From the NCBI GenBank assembly GCA_963693305.1, contig OY855914.1, positions 14,616,699-14,680,698 on the forward strand: a stretch of DNA of 64,000 bases, in the 5' to 3' direction. Below, piece by piece: positions 22,787-34,389 of this stretch (positions within the stretch are counted from its first letter, which is position 1; every line of letters starts with the position of its first letter). The DNA comes from Meandrina meandrites. Its lineage: Eukaryota > Cnidaria > Anthozoa > Scleractinia > Meandrinidae. Position numbers and translations under genes: made by a program. The notes beneath the pieces were generated by a model that saw only the letters and a program-made list of their open reading frames with translations, did not search any database and was not told where the DNA came from.

Positions 22787-25700
22787 TCAAAATTCTATCG
22801 TGACATCATCACCAATTAGTACAAATGGAGACCAGTACTTTACCGCACCATACTTCTCGGACTCTCGGAGACATTTCATAGCCCTGTTAAGAGCTGCACT
22901 GGCGCTATTTCCGTCTCCCAGATGTTTGTAGAAACTTTTCATAAATTCCATAGTGGCTTCGTCATCAACTGCCCAGAGTGACACCAGAACAGAACGAGCA
23001 CCAGCACCCAGAAAAGCACGTGCAATACCAACCACACCCTCAGCGGTGACCTTTCCTTGAGCACTGTGACAGCAACTTAGCACAACAAGCCTTGCTCGTA
23101 GCTGAACACCTTGTACATCTGATATTTTTAACATGTAGTCTTTCTCTGAAGGGATCTTTGATATCCGGGTTGGATTTGGAGCCAAAACAATTTCACCAGC
23201 TTCCATATCCCCATGTGCTGCAATGTGTATCAAGGCGACTGAGCCGATTCGTTTAAGCACCTCATCTTTAGTTGCATCTCTTCCCGTGAGTGGTTCGGCT
23301 TTAAGAATTTCACCTATCATCTTTACTTCTTCCCTGGGCCATGGCAAGCACGACAATTTGACGCGCTTACCTCGCTTACGCTTAATGTCCTCCACACATG
23401 GATCACCCACAAGCAGCGCCCCAGTCTTATTGTGGTAGCCCTCAGGACAACCTGTGATCAGTTTTAAAGTTGTAAGCGATGGAATAATTCGGATCCTGAT
23501 AGATTCACTCAGGTATCTAGAAGCCTCATTCATAAACGCAGCATAAGGGGCCAAGCATAATGGACCATCTGGGACAATGATTAACTCATCGCCCTCGAGC
23601 TTGTTTTCAATTGGGCTAATTATGGAATCAAACAAGCGGCGAAGCGAATTGTTTTTGCAGTCAGCTTTACCCTGACAAGGATCGTCAGTGAGCGGTAAAT
23701 CACCATCTGGCTCATCCAGTGAACGATTCTCACATTTAACACGAACACCAACGCCAATTTCATCGAAGGCCTTTTGAATTAGCCAAGCGGCATCTTCGTT
23801 GCTCCTTTTCTCAAAATAGATATCTGTACCCTTAAGCACCCATAAATTTATAGTGTTACTTTCTAGTGCTATGAAAACTGTTTGTATAGATAAATCAGTT
23901 GACATGTCAAAGACCGTTTCTTCAGCTTTAAATGACTGTAAAAATTCAAAGTCGTATTGTAACTTTAGGAGATCCAATAAGGCCTGTGCTCGTCCTTGTT
24001 CAGCAACATCCAAAGCCTCTGCGATCTTTTGAAGCCTTACAAGAGTTCTCCAAAGAGCGATGTAGGCATATTGACGCGCATTGCGAAAAGTTATTTTCCA
24101 TACGTCTTCTGACTGAAGAAGAACTCTCAATTCATTGTAAAGTTTCACACTCGACCGATAATAATCCAACGCTTCATGCAAAGAGCCCAATAATTCAAAA
24201 TCATATGCGAGCGAATAACAGATACCCCCTTCTCTGTTCATTTGCCCCAATTCTTTTGCAATGCGAAGAGCTTCCTTGTGATACACTATGGCTTGTTTAA
24301 AATCGCCCAGGCTGTTGTAAGTATTGCCAAGGTTGGCATAAGCATTCCCTTCTCCATGTTTCTGCCCCAGCTCTTTGGCAATGTTGAGTTGTTTCTTTTG
24401 GTACTCTATGGCTTGTTTAAAATCACCAAGACCTCGGTAGGCATTGCCAAGGTTGCCAAAGGCGCACCCTTCTCCATCTCTCTTGCCCAGTTCTTTGGCG
24501 ATGCTAAGAAATTGCTTGTAGCACTCGATGGCTTCTTCAAAATCACCAAGCTCATGATTAGCATTGCCAAGATTTCCATAGGCAGTTGCCTCTCCAGCCC
24601 TGTCACCTAAGCCTTTCCCAATGCTTAGGTCTTGTTTAAAGAACTCGATGGCTTGCCTAAAATCCCCCAGACACATGTAATCATTGCCAAGATTACCATA
24701 AGCTACTCCTTCTAATGCCTTTACACCCAGTTCTTTGGCAATGCGAAGACATTGCTCATGGTACTCTATGGCTTGTTTGAATTTACCCAGGCTGCGATAA
24801 ACAATGCCAAGATTGCCATAAACAGCCCCTTCTTCATCTCTCTGCCCCAGTTCGTTAAAAATGCTAAGACATTTCTTGTAGTATTCTATGCCTTGTCCAA
24901 AATTACCCAGGCCCTGGTAAGCATTCCCAAGATTGCCATAAGCAGCTCCTTCTCCAGCCCTATTACCCAGTTCTTTGGCAATGGAAACGGCTTGCCTGTG
25001 GCACTCTATGGCTTGTTTAAATTCACCTTGACACTGATAATCGTTGCCAAGATTGCCATAAGCAGCTCCTTCTTCAGCTCTTTCACCAAGTTCTTCGGCA
25101 ATACGTAGATGTTGCGTGTGGTACTTGAAAGCTTGTTTAAAATCACCCATACTCTGGTAAGTACTGCCAAGATTGCCATAGGCTCGCCCTTCTGCATCCC
25201 TTTGCCCCAGAGCTTTGGCAATGCATAGATATTGCTTGTGGTACTCAGTGGCTTGTTTAAAATCCCCCAGACTGTTGTAAGTATTGCCAAGATTTCCATA
25301 GGTACGTCCTTCTCTGTCTATCTGTCCAAGTTCTTTGGCGATGCTTAGACATTTCTTGTGGTACTCTATGGCTTGTTTAAAATCACCAAGACTCTGGTAG
25401 TAATTGCCAAGATTTCCGTAAGCATTCATTTCGTTAGCTCTGTCCCCCACTTCTTTGGCGATGGTAAGACGACGCGTGTGGTGCTCTATCGCTTGTTTTA
25501 AATCACCCAAACTTTGGTACGTAATGCCAAGGTTGCCATAGGCACGCCCTTCTTCGTCTCTTTGCCCCAGTTCTTTGGTAATGCCTAGATGTTGCTTTTG
25601 GTACTCTAGGGCTTGTTTAAAATCGCCCAGACTCTGGTAAGCAGTGCCAAGATTGCCATAGGCACGTCCTTCTTCGTCTCTCTTTCCCAGCTCTTTTGCA

Positions 25701-25864
25701 ATTGCAAGACACTGCTTTTGGTACTCTATGGCTTGTTTAAAATCACCCATTCTGTAATAAACATTGCCAAGATTGCCACATACAGTCCCTTCTCTCGCCC
25801 TTTCGCCCAGTTCTTTGGCAATGCGAAGGTGTTGCTCGTAGTCCTCTATCTTTCTTTTTATCAT
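22787..25864 (-). CDS. TPR-repeat CHAT-domain protein
   Basis: 1025 residues in one exon. Residues ~1-590 hold 13 near-identical 40-residue tetratricopeptide units (core [33 protein letters not shown]) and a degenerate fourteenth ([12 protein letters not shown]). Residues ~700-1025 form a CHAT domain, a caspase/separase-like peptidase fold. The expected catalytic pair is present: His884 in HIAAHGD and Cys932 in LSCCHSAQG, followed by the [22 protein letters not shown] block. TPR-CHAT proteins are greatly expanded in cnidarians, but their targets are unknown. In bacteria, TPR-CHAT proteases are partners of type III-E CRISPR effectors, and in both cases repeats bind a partner that controls the protease. 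The start Met abuts a T/A-rich stretch, and the first repeat is incomplete, so an upstream exon encoding the true N-terminus is possible. The 120-bp DNA repeat is very uniform, consistent with recent unit expansion. Confidence 0.9.
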   Translation of the reverse strand: MIKRKIEDYEQHLRIAKELGERAREGTVCGNLGNVYYRMGDFKQAIEYQKQCLAIAKELGKRDEEGRAYGNLGTAYQSLGDFKQALEYQKQHLGITKELGQRDEEGRAYGNLGITYQSLGDLKQAIEHHTRRLTIAKEVGDRANEMNAYGNLGNYYQSLGDFKQAIEYHKKCLSIAKELGQIDREGRTYGNLGNTYNSLGDFKQATEYHKQYLCIAKALGQRDAEGRAYGNLGSTYQSMGDFKQAFKYHTQHLRIAEELGERAEEGAAYGNLGNDYQCQGEFKQAIECHRQAVSIAKELGNRAGEGAAYGNLGNAYQGLGNFGQGIEYYKKCLSIFNELGQRDEEGAVYGNLGIVYRSLGKFKQAIEYHEQCLRIAKELGVKALEGVAYGNLGNDYMCLGDFRQAIEFFKQDLSIGKGLGDRAGEATAYGNLGNANHELGDFEEAIECYKQFLSIAKELGKRDGEGCAFGNLGNAYRGLGDFKQAIEYQKKQLNIAKELGQKHGEGNAYANLGNTYNSLGDFKQAIVYHKEALRIAKELGQMNREGGICYSLAYDFELLGSLHEALDYYRSSVKLYNELRVLLQSEDVWKITFRNARQYAYIALWRTLVRLQKIAEALDVAEQGRAQALLDLLKLQYDFEFLQSFKAEETVFDMSTDLSIQTVFIALESNTINLWVLKGTDIYFEKRSNEDAAWLIQKAFDEIGVGVRVKCENRSLDEPDGDLPLTDDPCQGKADCKNNSLRRLFDSIISPIENKLEGDELIIVPDGPLCLAPYAAFMNEASRYLSESIRIRIIPSLTTLKLITGCPEGYHNKTGALLVGDPCVEDIKRKRGKRVKLSCLPWPREEVKMIGEILKAEPLTGRDATKDEVLKRIGSVALIHIAAHGDMEAGEIVLAPNPTRISKIPSEKDYMLKISDVQGVQLRARLVVLSCCHSAQGKVTAEGVVGIARAFLGAGARSVLVSLWAVDDEATMEFMKSFYKHLGDGNSASAALNRAMKCLRESEKYGAVKYWSPFVLIGDDVTIEF

Positions 25865-28725
25865 TTTTTTATACGGATATTAATGTGAAGAATTTCCTCC
25901 TTTATTTTCCTTCTGAAAAATATGAAAAGAGAAACCAACTGAAACATGTCTTTTTTTGCTGCATTGTATTTTGCTACAAATGTGGTATAATTATCGTCAT
26001 AGTGCAACATCACTCTCACACTGCCTGTACTCATCATTTCGCTTTCTAGCATAGTTGTGGTCACCACCATTTCTTGTTTAATTCATTTCATTTTCCGTGA
26101 TAGATGGAAATGAATTAGACGAAGAAAAATGTCTTCAGTTCAGGAAAAATGAAATCACCACAACAAGCCTTTCAACGTCGACTTCTTACACCATCTTCAT
26201 CTTTACAGGATTTAGGCAAGCATTCACTGTCTTCTATCTACTTAGCCAATGAACATGGCAGTTTTTGACGATATGTTTTATTGGGAATTAATATTCCACT
26301 ACTGAGTTGCTTTTGCTGCCAGAAATTAACTTATGCTTTGACTGAAGTATAGCCCTATCTCGCCAGAACATTTCGTTCACAAGTGATGCCAGAACTTTTA
26401 TTCGGTAGCGTAATTACAACAAAACGTTATAAAACTTTACCTTTATCAACCCGGTCTTCATATTTGCATGCTGCTACAAATTCCCTAAAAAATTATTTTA
26501 CAAATCACTTCTCTAGGCTTCTCGTGTTTCTTTCGTCGCGTTTATCTGTAGCAAGTGCTATGGAACCTTTTTACTAGTTATCATGTGATTACATTGTGAA
26601 GACAAGAAGCAAAAACTAAATAACCATAACCAAAATAAGAATTCAATTAAATGCAAAAGGAGAGCAACATGTAAGTTGACTGAAAGTTGTCTGAGCTTAG
26701 AAACAAACTGAGAAGTTTGAGATATTTTTGTTTAAATATGCTGTGGGTTGCGTAAGTTGTCTGTTACTTAAATAGTTCTACTTGGTACTCGCATAGATAA
26801 GCATATCGAGTATTCTAGATAAGATAAGTTTTTTAATCTCGCACAATCAGAGTTATATGGATTATAGTAGAATAGCAATTTATGTTTTGTACGAAGTAGT
26901 GGGACTAACTGAAATGTTGTTCTGCAATTGACAAATTACGAGTTAGAAATCTATCGTTAATCTTCATCTGATTGTAAAATAAGGGATTATATCAATATTT
27001 CAGTGAGACCAAAATCGAGGAAAATGAAGCTTCATCAGGAAGTTGTTATAAGTTACTGTTGTAAGCGATTCATTCAAGAACTGAATGTTGATCACGTCAC
27101 GCTCATGACATGATGAATATTTTTCTCATTTCACTGCTTAAAATGAGCTTAAAAGAGCAAGAGAGCTTAAAATGTACATAATCATACAGTACCATATCGA
27201 CATGGCTGATCCGGCAGTAAGCAAGACGCGCGTCACATATGATCCTTATGACCCATATATAATAGCCTTCCTCACTATGAGTCTTTCCGAAGCTCAGTGG
27301 ATATAGCGCACGCCCGGTGTTTGGGAAGTCATGGATTCGATTCCCGTCGAGGACTCAGATTTTTCTTTCCCCCACGCTCGTGACAATGATAAACATTACA
27401 TCTTTCTCACAAACTATATAGTGGACAGAACGTTTAACTTTTGAAGCTACTTACTTACCATTGAGTAGTTAAAAAAAGGCAGCACACAGGTGGTGAACAA
27501 CAGTGGAACAAACAAAAAGTACCCAATGATGGAATAACTTGAATGAATCATTTAGCAATAAAGCCACATTAGTTATAGGCTCGTTCTAGAACTTCTCACG
27601 TGACCTTGTCAATTATTAAAAATAGTCCTGTTACAAAACCAATTACAGAAATGGAAAGACCATTATGAAAATTAGTAAGATTGCAAATTTGGAGACCAAC
27701 AATTTATAAATTTTTATGGGTTTTAAGGTTTTAAATTTTAAGAATTCTATGCAAATAGATCTTTTAAAATTTGCTCACTATCAAATCGCAATAAATTTCG
27801 CACGTTTATATTAATGGTATTTCCAGCTTTGTCACACCAATTTTAATGACTGAGAAGGTCACATGACAGAGTTCTCCAAAGGAAAGATAGAACATTAGAG
27901 ATGTCATAGTCAAATTAAAACTCCTTTTTTATTGACTCTTTCGTAGTCAGTTCTGAGATTAGATCCCAGTTGCTTTGTAAGCTGACAGGCTTGAGAAAAC
28001 AACAATAATATTATAGCAATGGCGTAGCCCAGTGGCAAGTGGTTTCTCACAAATTGTCTTAAATGGAATTTTAGCAGAAACTCATAAGGGTTGTAAAGTG
28101 TAACTCCCAATGATTCGTATTATAAAGCGTTTCAACATTCGTTTCCATTAAGTACCATATTTGGAAAATCACGAGAAAAATGAGCCAATCAAAATTGAAA
28201 TACAGTATTTGCAATATTTGGATTTTATAACATAGAGGGCAAAATTATTGAAGTTTGTTTGGCTGGGACAGAGGGCATATTTTCTTGATTTAATTAATTA
28301 CCCCGGGCAACATTACTTGATCCTGATTGGACGAGCAGAAAAAATACTCGTAAAAATTGGCAGCGGGATTTAAACAGAATTTTCAAACACAGCGTTCGCT
28401 TGTATGTCCCTTCGGAATTTGACTTCAGTTTCCCGTTATTTAATAATAAAGGAATGGAAACTGGATGATAGCTTGAAACGAAATGCCGAAAGCTGAATTT
28501 TCAGGAAACGAAAGATTTTTTCCACTGAAAACTAGAAAACTTGCCTCAGCCAGACACTTGACGAGCTTGCGACGAAATTCATTCGTACTTTGTATGTAAA
28601 CCAATCTCTAATTAAATCAGTTGGTATGATGTTCAGGGCTAGATACTATTTATCTTCTAAAACTACAAGTTAACTTATACTTTTATCACTTACCATAATT
28701 CTTCTTGGTCGTCTACTTAACTGAC
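25865..28725. other. Intergenic upstream of the TPR-CHAT gene
   Basis: AT-rich, with no supported protein gene. It contains one tRNA-like sequence near 27279-27356. Promoter or upstream exons of the TPR-CHAT gene may lie near 25900-26400. Confidence 0.5.
27279..27365 (+). tRNA. tRNA-like sequence (tRNA pseudogene or tRNA-derived SINE head)
   Basis: A Pol III A-box-like AAGCTCAGTGG (27290-27300) and a B-box-like GGATTCGATTCC (27333-27344) occur at tRNA spacing. GAGTCTT (27279-27285) can pair with AGGACTC (27350-27356), and a T-run terminator follows at 27360-27365. The D-stem and anticodon stem do not fold canonically and position 33 is not a clear T, so no anticodon is assigned. It is more likely a relic or SINE-type promoter than a working tRNA. 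Confidence 0.4.
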
Positions 28726-28729
28726 TTAA

Positions 28730-29283
28730 AGTGCCCCTGTGATGAAATTTTTGAGTTTCATTTTTTTACATTTTCGTGTCCTATTAGACTTTCTTACTCA
28801 CCTTGCCAAATTTCAGTCCATTATGAACATCAGAAGTCATTTTGTTTTAACATTTAATTCAGAGAATTTACGGCCGCCATTAATCAACCTTGTTCCAAGC
28901 CTTGGTTGCAAATGAGAGAAAGTGACGTCAAAGGCTCAAAAATACCTCACGGGTTGAAATGAGAATAACAATAAGTGTTCAAAATCACGCGAAAAGAAAC
29001 AAAAACTTTGGACGTGTTCTTCGTGCAATTTTCTATGCTGATTGTTATTAAAATTTCAACCCGTGAGGTATATTTGAGCCTTTGACGTCACTTTCCCCCA
29101 TTCGCAACCAAACCTTGGAACAGGGTTTTGTAATGGCGGCCGTAAATTTTCGGAATTAAATGTTAAAATAAAATGATTTCTGATGTTCATAATGGATTAA
29201 AATTTGGCAAGATGAATAAGGACGTCTAGTTGTACACGAACATGTAAAAAAATACAAATCGAAAATTTGATCACAGGGGCACT
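28730..29283. mobile_element. 554-bp near-perfect palindromic MITE with TTAA target sites
   Basis: TTAA at 28726-28729 and 29284-29287 flanks ends reading AGTGCCCCTGTGATGAAATT and its inverse. The arms are about 250 bp each and align over almost their whole length: the GTGACGTCAAAGGCTCAAA block at 28921-28939 pairs with 29072-29090, and GGCCGCC with GGCGGCC. It could fold into one long hairpin. Ends and TTAA duplication place it with piggyBac-type elements. It has no coding capacity. Confidence 0.85.
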
Positions 29284-30260
29284 TTAAGGTCGGGGGTGAC
29301 ACCTGGCCATGAATAAATTCATTAGGCAAATTTTTGCTCGTTCTACATCTTTTCAAACGTTTTATCTCAGCTGCTTTGGGTACGATTGAGCTGACGTTTT
29401 CCAGAGACATACAAGAATGATGGAAGTTTACGAATGCCGTTTTTGATCTGGTAGTTTGCGCCTTATGTCGACGCTAGAGCGCCATTAGTGCGAAATTGTG
29501 AAATTCATGATTTTGTGTCCAAGTTTGCAGATCGAGTAGAAGACAGCACTCTGTGATTTTATCAAAAACAGATGAGTCAAGACCTCTAGTGTGTCAAGAC
29601 AGAGGCGGATTTTTTAATTTAAACTTTGCCAGCGAGTAAACGTCGTTTTAATGTTCAAATTTGGATTTGACGCTTTCCTTCTTTTTTTTTAAAAGCGCTA
29701 TTTTAGAATTCCGCTTCTGTCATGACACACTACAGTATCCTTAGCATACCTCGCTGCAATGCTAGCTCATGACGTTCTAAATCCGCGATATGAATTCGTT
29801 TACACAAAATTGTAGGAAAAGTCCAAACTTTGAGATTTCCGAAGGTGTTCCGATTAAAACACGAGTGCCAAGGGAGGTAATTATGGTAATTGCATTCCAC
29901 GCTTTATGTCAGAAAAGAACAATGCGTTTTCAAAAAGAACACGTTTACTTATGAATTTTAATACATTTACTCTAATTTTTACTTTGATGTATAAATCATT
30001 GAAACAAGGATATCTATTTTCAGGGCCGATTTATTACATGTTACGTTTGAGTAAACATTTTGCTGACAGGATCCGTGCCAATTTTATCATGTTAATTCTG
30101 CGAAAAGGTTTTTTATTGTCTTGACCACAAACATGGCCGCCTTGTCACGTGGTTGCAAGCGATCAAAACGAAAGCCTCTCTCGTGTAGCTTCATCAGTGC
30201 TTACATGTAAATTTTGCGACGTCTAGCATCTGAAACAATTTTGACCTTACTTCTAAATCT
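29284..30260. other. Intergenic, no gene recognised
   Basis: Only short frames without recognisable domains. Confidence 0.5.
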
Positions 30261-31144
30261 AATCAACAATGATTTAGATAAACATATACAGGTAAAAACT
30301 AACGATAGATAAATCCGACGTTTCGGCGACATCTTGGCGCCATTGTCAAGGGAAACTAATTAAATATGCGATTTCAAGAGTAACTAAGAGTTCAGAGTTT
30401 CTAATTTGCATAAGTTAGACAAAGACTTTAGCGCGAACTGAGTCTGATTGTACATTTAAACACGGTCGTACTTGTTTAATGAGTAACATCTCATTAATGA
30501 GACAATCAAACTTGTTGTGGCATTTTTTCAACACGCTAAAACAATTGCGAAGGTCATCCGGAATCCAGCCTGCGTGTCTACTATCATAGTGTTTACGTAC
30601 TGACGAGGTCTTGCTTCTATGTCCATCAACGCGTACGAACAGATGGCCACGGGTGTAACCGACATAACCAGCATCGCACTGGTCACACTTGAAGTTATAC
30701 ACAACGCATTGTTGATCAATGAGCTGAGGCTTAGGTTCGCTTGTCGGAAACTCCTGGCCAATCTTGCGGCTCGTAAACACCGGTTGAACACTGGTCTGCA
30801 GCTTCACACTGAGATCTTTCAATTGTGTCTTCACGATATTAGCCGACTCCTGGTCTTTAAAGGGTATGACAACCCGAGTAGTGTTTTCTGTCGTAGATCT
30901 GGACCGTAATGAGGGCTGGTCAGCGACCTTTAAATTTAGGAAGGTTTTGACAGTGGAGTCAACAAGGTGCTTGGGATATTTCAGTTTAGAGAAAACAGAC
31001 TTCAGTCGTTCGCACTCCTCAGTGAAGTAGGACTCTGAACTCTTAGTTACTCTTGAAATCGCATATTTAATTAGTTTCCCTTGACAATGGCGCCAAGATG
31101 TCGCCGAAACGTCGGATTTATCTATCGTTAGTTTTTACCTGTAT
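30261..31144 (-). mobile_element. Truncated Penelope-like retroelement
   Basis: A leftward frame from about 31095 to 30415 encodes the C-terminal GIY-YIG-type endonuclease region of Penelope-like elements: a YNFKCDQCDAGYVGYT core, a conserved RVDGHR, and a tail of KHYDSRHAGW and INEMLLIKQVRPCLN blocks. The reverse transcriptase is absent, so the copy is truncated. Flanking arms 30285-30398 and 31032-31145 are inverted copies of each other over about 114 bp, typical of the odd terminal repeats of this class. ACTTCTAAATCT occurs directly repeated at 30249-30260 and 31145-31156 and is a plausible target duplication. Confidence 0.85.
30415..31055 (-). CDS. Penelope endonuclease-domain fragment
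   Basis: The open part of the truncated element. Upstream of the first Met (30834) the frame continues without stops through an ECERLKSVFSKLKYP-containing segment to at least 31055, so the protein is a 5' truncation and not a short complete gene. The GIY-YIG-like domain holds the CxxC (CDQC) typical of Penelope endonucleases plus the GYVGYT and RVDGHR signatures. The frame ends at the inverted arm. Confidence 0.75.
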
Positions 31145-31145
31145 A

Positions 31146-31855
31146 CTTCTAAATCTTCATGAACTAAGGACGATGACCAGACAGAGATTTCGCCGGTCAG
31201 CCATGTTTACATTTTAAGAACCACCTGCTAGGGCTCTCACGAATTACTTCTAAGTCTGACATCATCTGAAGGCTTACCAGAACTTATTGTAGTGCGTTGG
31301 TGTGACCACACAGTCGACCGGAACCACTAACTACCGTTAAGCTTGACGTCATGTAACTTGAGACTGACAACAGTTGAACTGTAATTACGGCGCTGATGTG
31401 CCCACAGCCATTAATATCGTCCACTGTCTTTTTCAACGGCTGAATCAAGATCTTATTAAAAAAAAAGTTATAAACTACCTGAAAGACGAGCCTGGGTTCT
31501 ATCATGAGTGGTGACGCCACCGGAGTGGTCGACTAGTCTGATGAAAATACACTCGGCAAATAAAATGAGTTAATCACAACTGAACCACTAAAATTCTAAA
31601 TCTGAAATTCATTATCGTAGTCAATAGCTAAGAAACCTTTCTGTTTGTCATGTCCAGAGATTTTGAGATTATTTGATAACAATTACTAAAATGGTGTTAC
31701 CACCGATCCCTTTGGTTATGTCCACCAATAAAAACCTTCTTATCCTTTCTCCTTTCTTATCCTAGTTTGCAAAGCTACTTTCGGCATTAACGTGAACTTA
31801 TTATTTTGGTTGACTAACAAAATATATCTAATAAAAAAAATATTCCTGTTCTACT
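31146..31855. other. Intergenic downstream of the first GPCR
   Basis: No gene recognised. A candidate minus-strand 3' UTR of the GPCR occupies its right end. Confidence 0.45.
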
Positions 31856-32794
31856 TTACGAGGCAGTTAACCTGAGAGGTACCAAAAAACATCTGACAGT
31901 GTCCTTCACTGCTTGTCTTACTTCCCTCATCTTCCAACAATACAGAAATGGGTTTAGAGCTGAGTTTAGGTAAACCAGAGTTAATGTAATGGCCCAAGTG
32001 ATCGCAAAAGATGGTGTAGCTGATCCTGAAATGGCAAATATAATTACGACTACATTATGTGGAAAATAACAAGCCACTAAAGTTAGCTGCACCCACAGTG
32101 CACTGGACACTGTTTTTCTGTATCTTGCTATATTCACTGGAATTACTTCCCTGTTCGGTTGTCCTTGCTTCACATGGCCTTGCACTGTAGCTTGATGATG
32201 AAGAAGTATACTATAGATTTTTGTGTAACAGAAGGTGGTGGTTACCGTACACAGTGACACTACTACGCAGGTGAATCCTGCTGTCAAGCGAAGGCTGTGG
32301 AAGAATGTCATTGCAATGGCAGTGTTACAAAGCCAGAAAGTAACAACAGCAGCCCAGGCACGCCTTAAAGTTACCACTTGTCTGTATCTTAACCCCAGCC
32401 ACAGGGCGGAAAGTCTGTCTACACTTATTGCAGTCAGTGTACACAAAGACAATCCACCCAAAATTAAACCAACCGTTATTGAAAGGATTCCAACATAGTG
32501 GCAACGTTCGTAATGTTCTGCTGACATCAAAAATATAACGTGAAGAGGCTGTGTGATGAGGCCCACACAGAGATCACTGCTTGCAAGGCAACCAAACAAA
32601 AGTTTGGATGGCGGTTGAAGGGACAACGGCTTTTGAAGGGCAATTATAATCAGGATGTTTCCAAGAATTGCAGTAATGGACAGAGGAATATTTATTGTTG
32701 AAACAAGGATCTTTTGATGCGTTTCGACAACATCCTTCTTGCAAAATAAGTCTTCAATTGACGTGTGGTTGACGCCCCCAGTTACGTTGACCAT
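31856..32794 (-). CDS. Class A GPCR, melanocortin/adenosine-receptor-like (copy 1)
   Basis: 312 residues, intronless, with seven hydrophobic segments. The N-terminus carries two N-glycosylation sequons (NVT, NHT). TM1 has the GNxxI motif (LGNILIIIAL), TM2 is GCLASSDLCVGL with the conserved acidic residue, TM3 ends in DRL where DRY is usual (SVDRLSALWLGLRYRQVV), TM6 is WVQLTLVACYFP and TM7 ends NPFLYCW, matching NPxxY. The C-tail is short. Such receptors form large intronless expansions in cnidarians with unknown ligands. It is clearly paralogous to the gene at 44097-45023 and shares TM2, TM3 and TM7 wording. The start is the first Met, shared with the paralogue (MVN). Confidence 0.88.
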   Translation of the reverse strand: MVNVTGGVNHTSIEDLFCKKDVVETHQKILVSTINIPLSITAILGNILIIIALQKPLSLQPPSKLLFGCLASSDLCVGLITQPLHVIFLMSAEHYERCHYVGILSITVGLILGGLSLCTLTAISVDRLSALWLGLRYRQVVTLRRAWAAVVTFWLCNTAIAMTFFHSLRLTAGFTCVVVSLCTVTTTFCYTKIYSILLHHQATVQGHVKQGQPNREVIPVNIARYRKTVSSALWVQLTLVACYFPHNVVVIIFAISGSATPSFAITWAITLTLVYLNSALNPFLYCWKMREVRQAVKDTVRCFLVPLRLTAS

Positions 32795-34389
32795 TTTCGT
32801 TTAGATAAAGTTGATTTTTCTCACTAGCTATGACAAGAGTTCATTGATCAGTTCCGTTAATGTTTTCAAAATCCTTCGGGACCAGTCACAAAGGCGCTCC
32901 ACAAAGTCTTCTTTCTTCTTGTTCTTCACCTAGTGGCTCGGTTGTCATTACTTCAGATGCGTTTCCTAGTAATAAGAATTAGAGTTTCAGGAGTTTCATT
33001 GCAAAAATGTTTCATTCACGTAAAGTGCCAGTGAATGATCATATTATTTAGGACGGTTTTGTAATCACCCAAGCTTATTGTGCGCAGCTTATACATTTCC
33101 TGATATATAGTAATCATCTTTCCTAACTCAGAAACTAATACTAACATATGTCGCTTTACTGACATTGCAGCCACTGGCGACTCGTGTCGTTTCGCTAACG
33201 GCAGCATAAACACCGTTTCTATTCCATGGGCATGCAGAAACAGCTCCACAAGCATTCGAATCTTTTCTGACATGCAATATGCTCTGAGACAATTTCTTTG
33301 CGCGCACACGGCTATCTAAAATTAATTTCGATTTCGTAAGAGTGTAAAAGGGGTTTTGTTTTCCTATCTAGCTCCTTCACTAGCATAAAGACTCACCGAT
33401 ATCGACAGTGTTTTTTAGACAAAACTCACATTTAAGGTACATATGCTTGTCTTGCATTGGGAGTTGTTCAGTCGCTCTATGTGAAAATAAATAATACAGC
33501 AGCTGCATGCGCATACAATGAGCAAGTCTGTGCATAAAATTTTACTCATAAGACGCGCACTTTGACGGGCCCGGTGAAGTCGATTCGCATGTGGTTTGAC
33601 ACATTATTACATTTTGTTGGTTTAATTCTATTCTTGTTTATATATTCTTTTAAATCAGCTTCCCAAACGTTTCTGTTCCTCGTGTTGGCACCAGGCTGTG
33701 TAAACACATACACCATTATGAATTTCTTAAACAATAAACGTTGATTCACCTGGTACGGTTTCTGACTTACTGATCATCAAGATGTATAAACATTATTGCT
33801 TTCGTTTGCTTTGTAAGAATATATTCTTCCCTTCTTAACACGTCCTTCCAAGTAACTAAAAGGATACGTTTATCTATGTAGTCGTACGACAGTTGTTTGA
33901 ACAAACCTTTTGCATGTTTTAAGAACGGAATTGTCAGACAAAAATGTCAAATAATTACCAATCAAAAGAAAGTCTGGGTGTAAAGCCATTTTGCCAACTA
34001 GAACGAGCCAAAGTAGCCTCCTATGCCACCATTTATAACGAAATCTACATTAGATAATGATACAGCATTGAGAGAATATCAATGCTGTATCATTATGCGA
34101 GTTGAGGCCAGGGCCGCTTTACACGACACAATTTGGACGCATGCGACTTTTGTAGCGCGCGCTGCCCGCGTCATGCAACAATCGCAAATACAAATTTGAC
34201 AATTTTTTCTGAGGTTGCGATTGTCGTAGAGATCTTCGGTAAGCAAGTTTAATTTTAGGTTAAGACTATGCAGATCTGCCTTGGGCTTTCATAAGGATTT
34301 TTATGGAATTTGCCTCTCTCCGATTCGCCTTAACTTTACTTTGAGTGTTCATTTACACATATTAGAAATGAAGTTACCTCGAGTTTGTG
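32795..34389. other. Intergenic
   Basis: No supported gene. Contains a short hairpin at about 34052-34097, whose arms TAATGATACAGCATTGA and TCAATGCTGTATCATTA pair perfectly over 17 bp around a 7-9-nt loop. Confidence 0.5.
34052..34097. repeat. Perfect 17-bp hairpin
   Basis: Inverted 17-mers flank a short GAGAATA-containing loop. No neighbouring gene explains it as a terminator. Confidence 0.7.

Noticed and set aside
23932..25888. Several frames on the plus strand and alternate minus frames across the TPR region
   Set aside because: Shadows of the 120-bp coding repeat of the TPR-CHAT gene.
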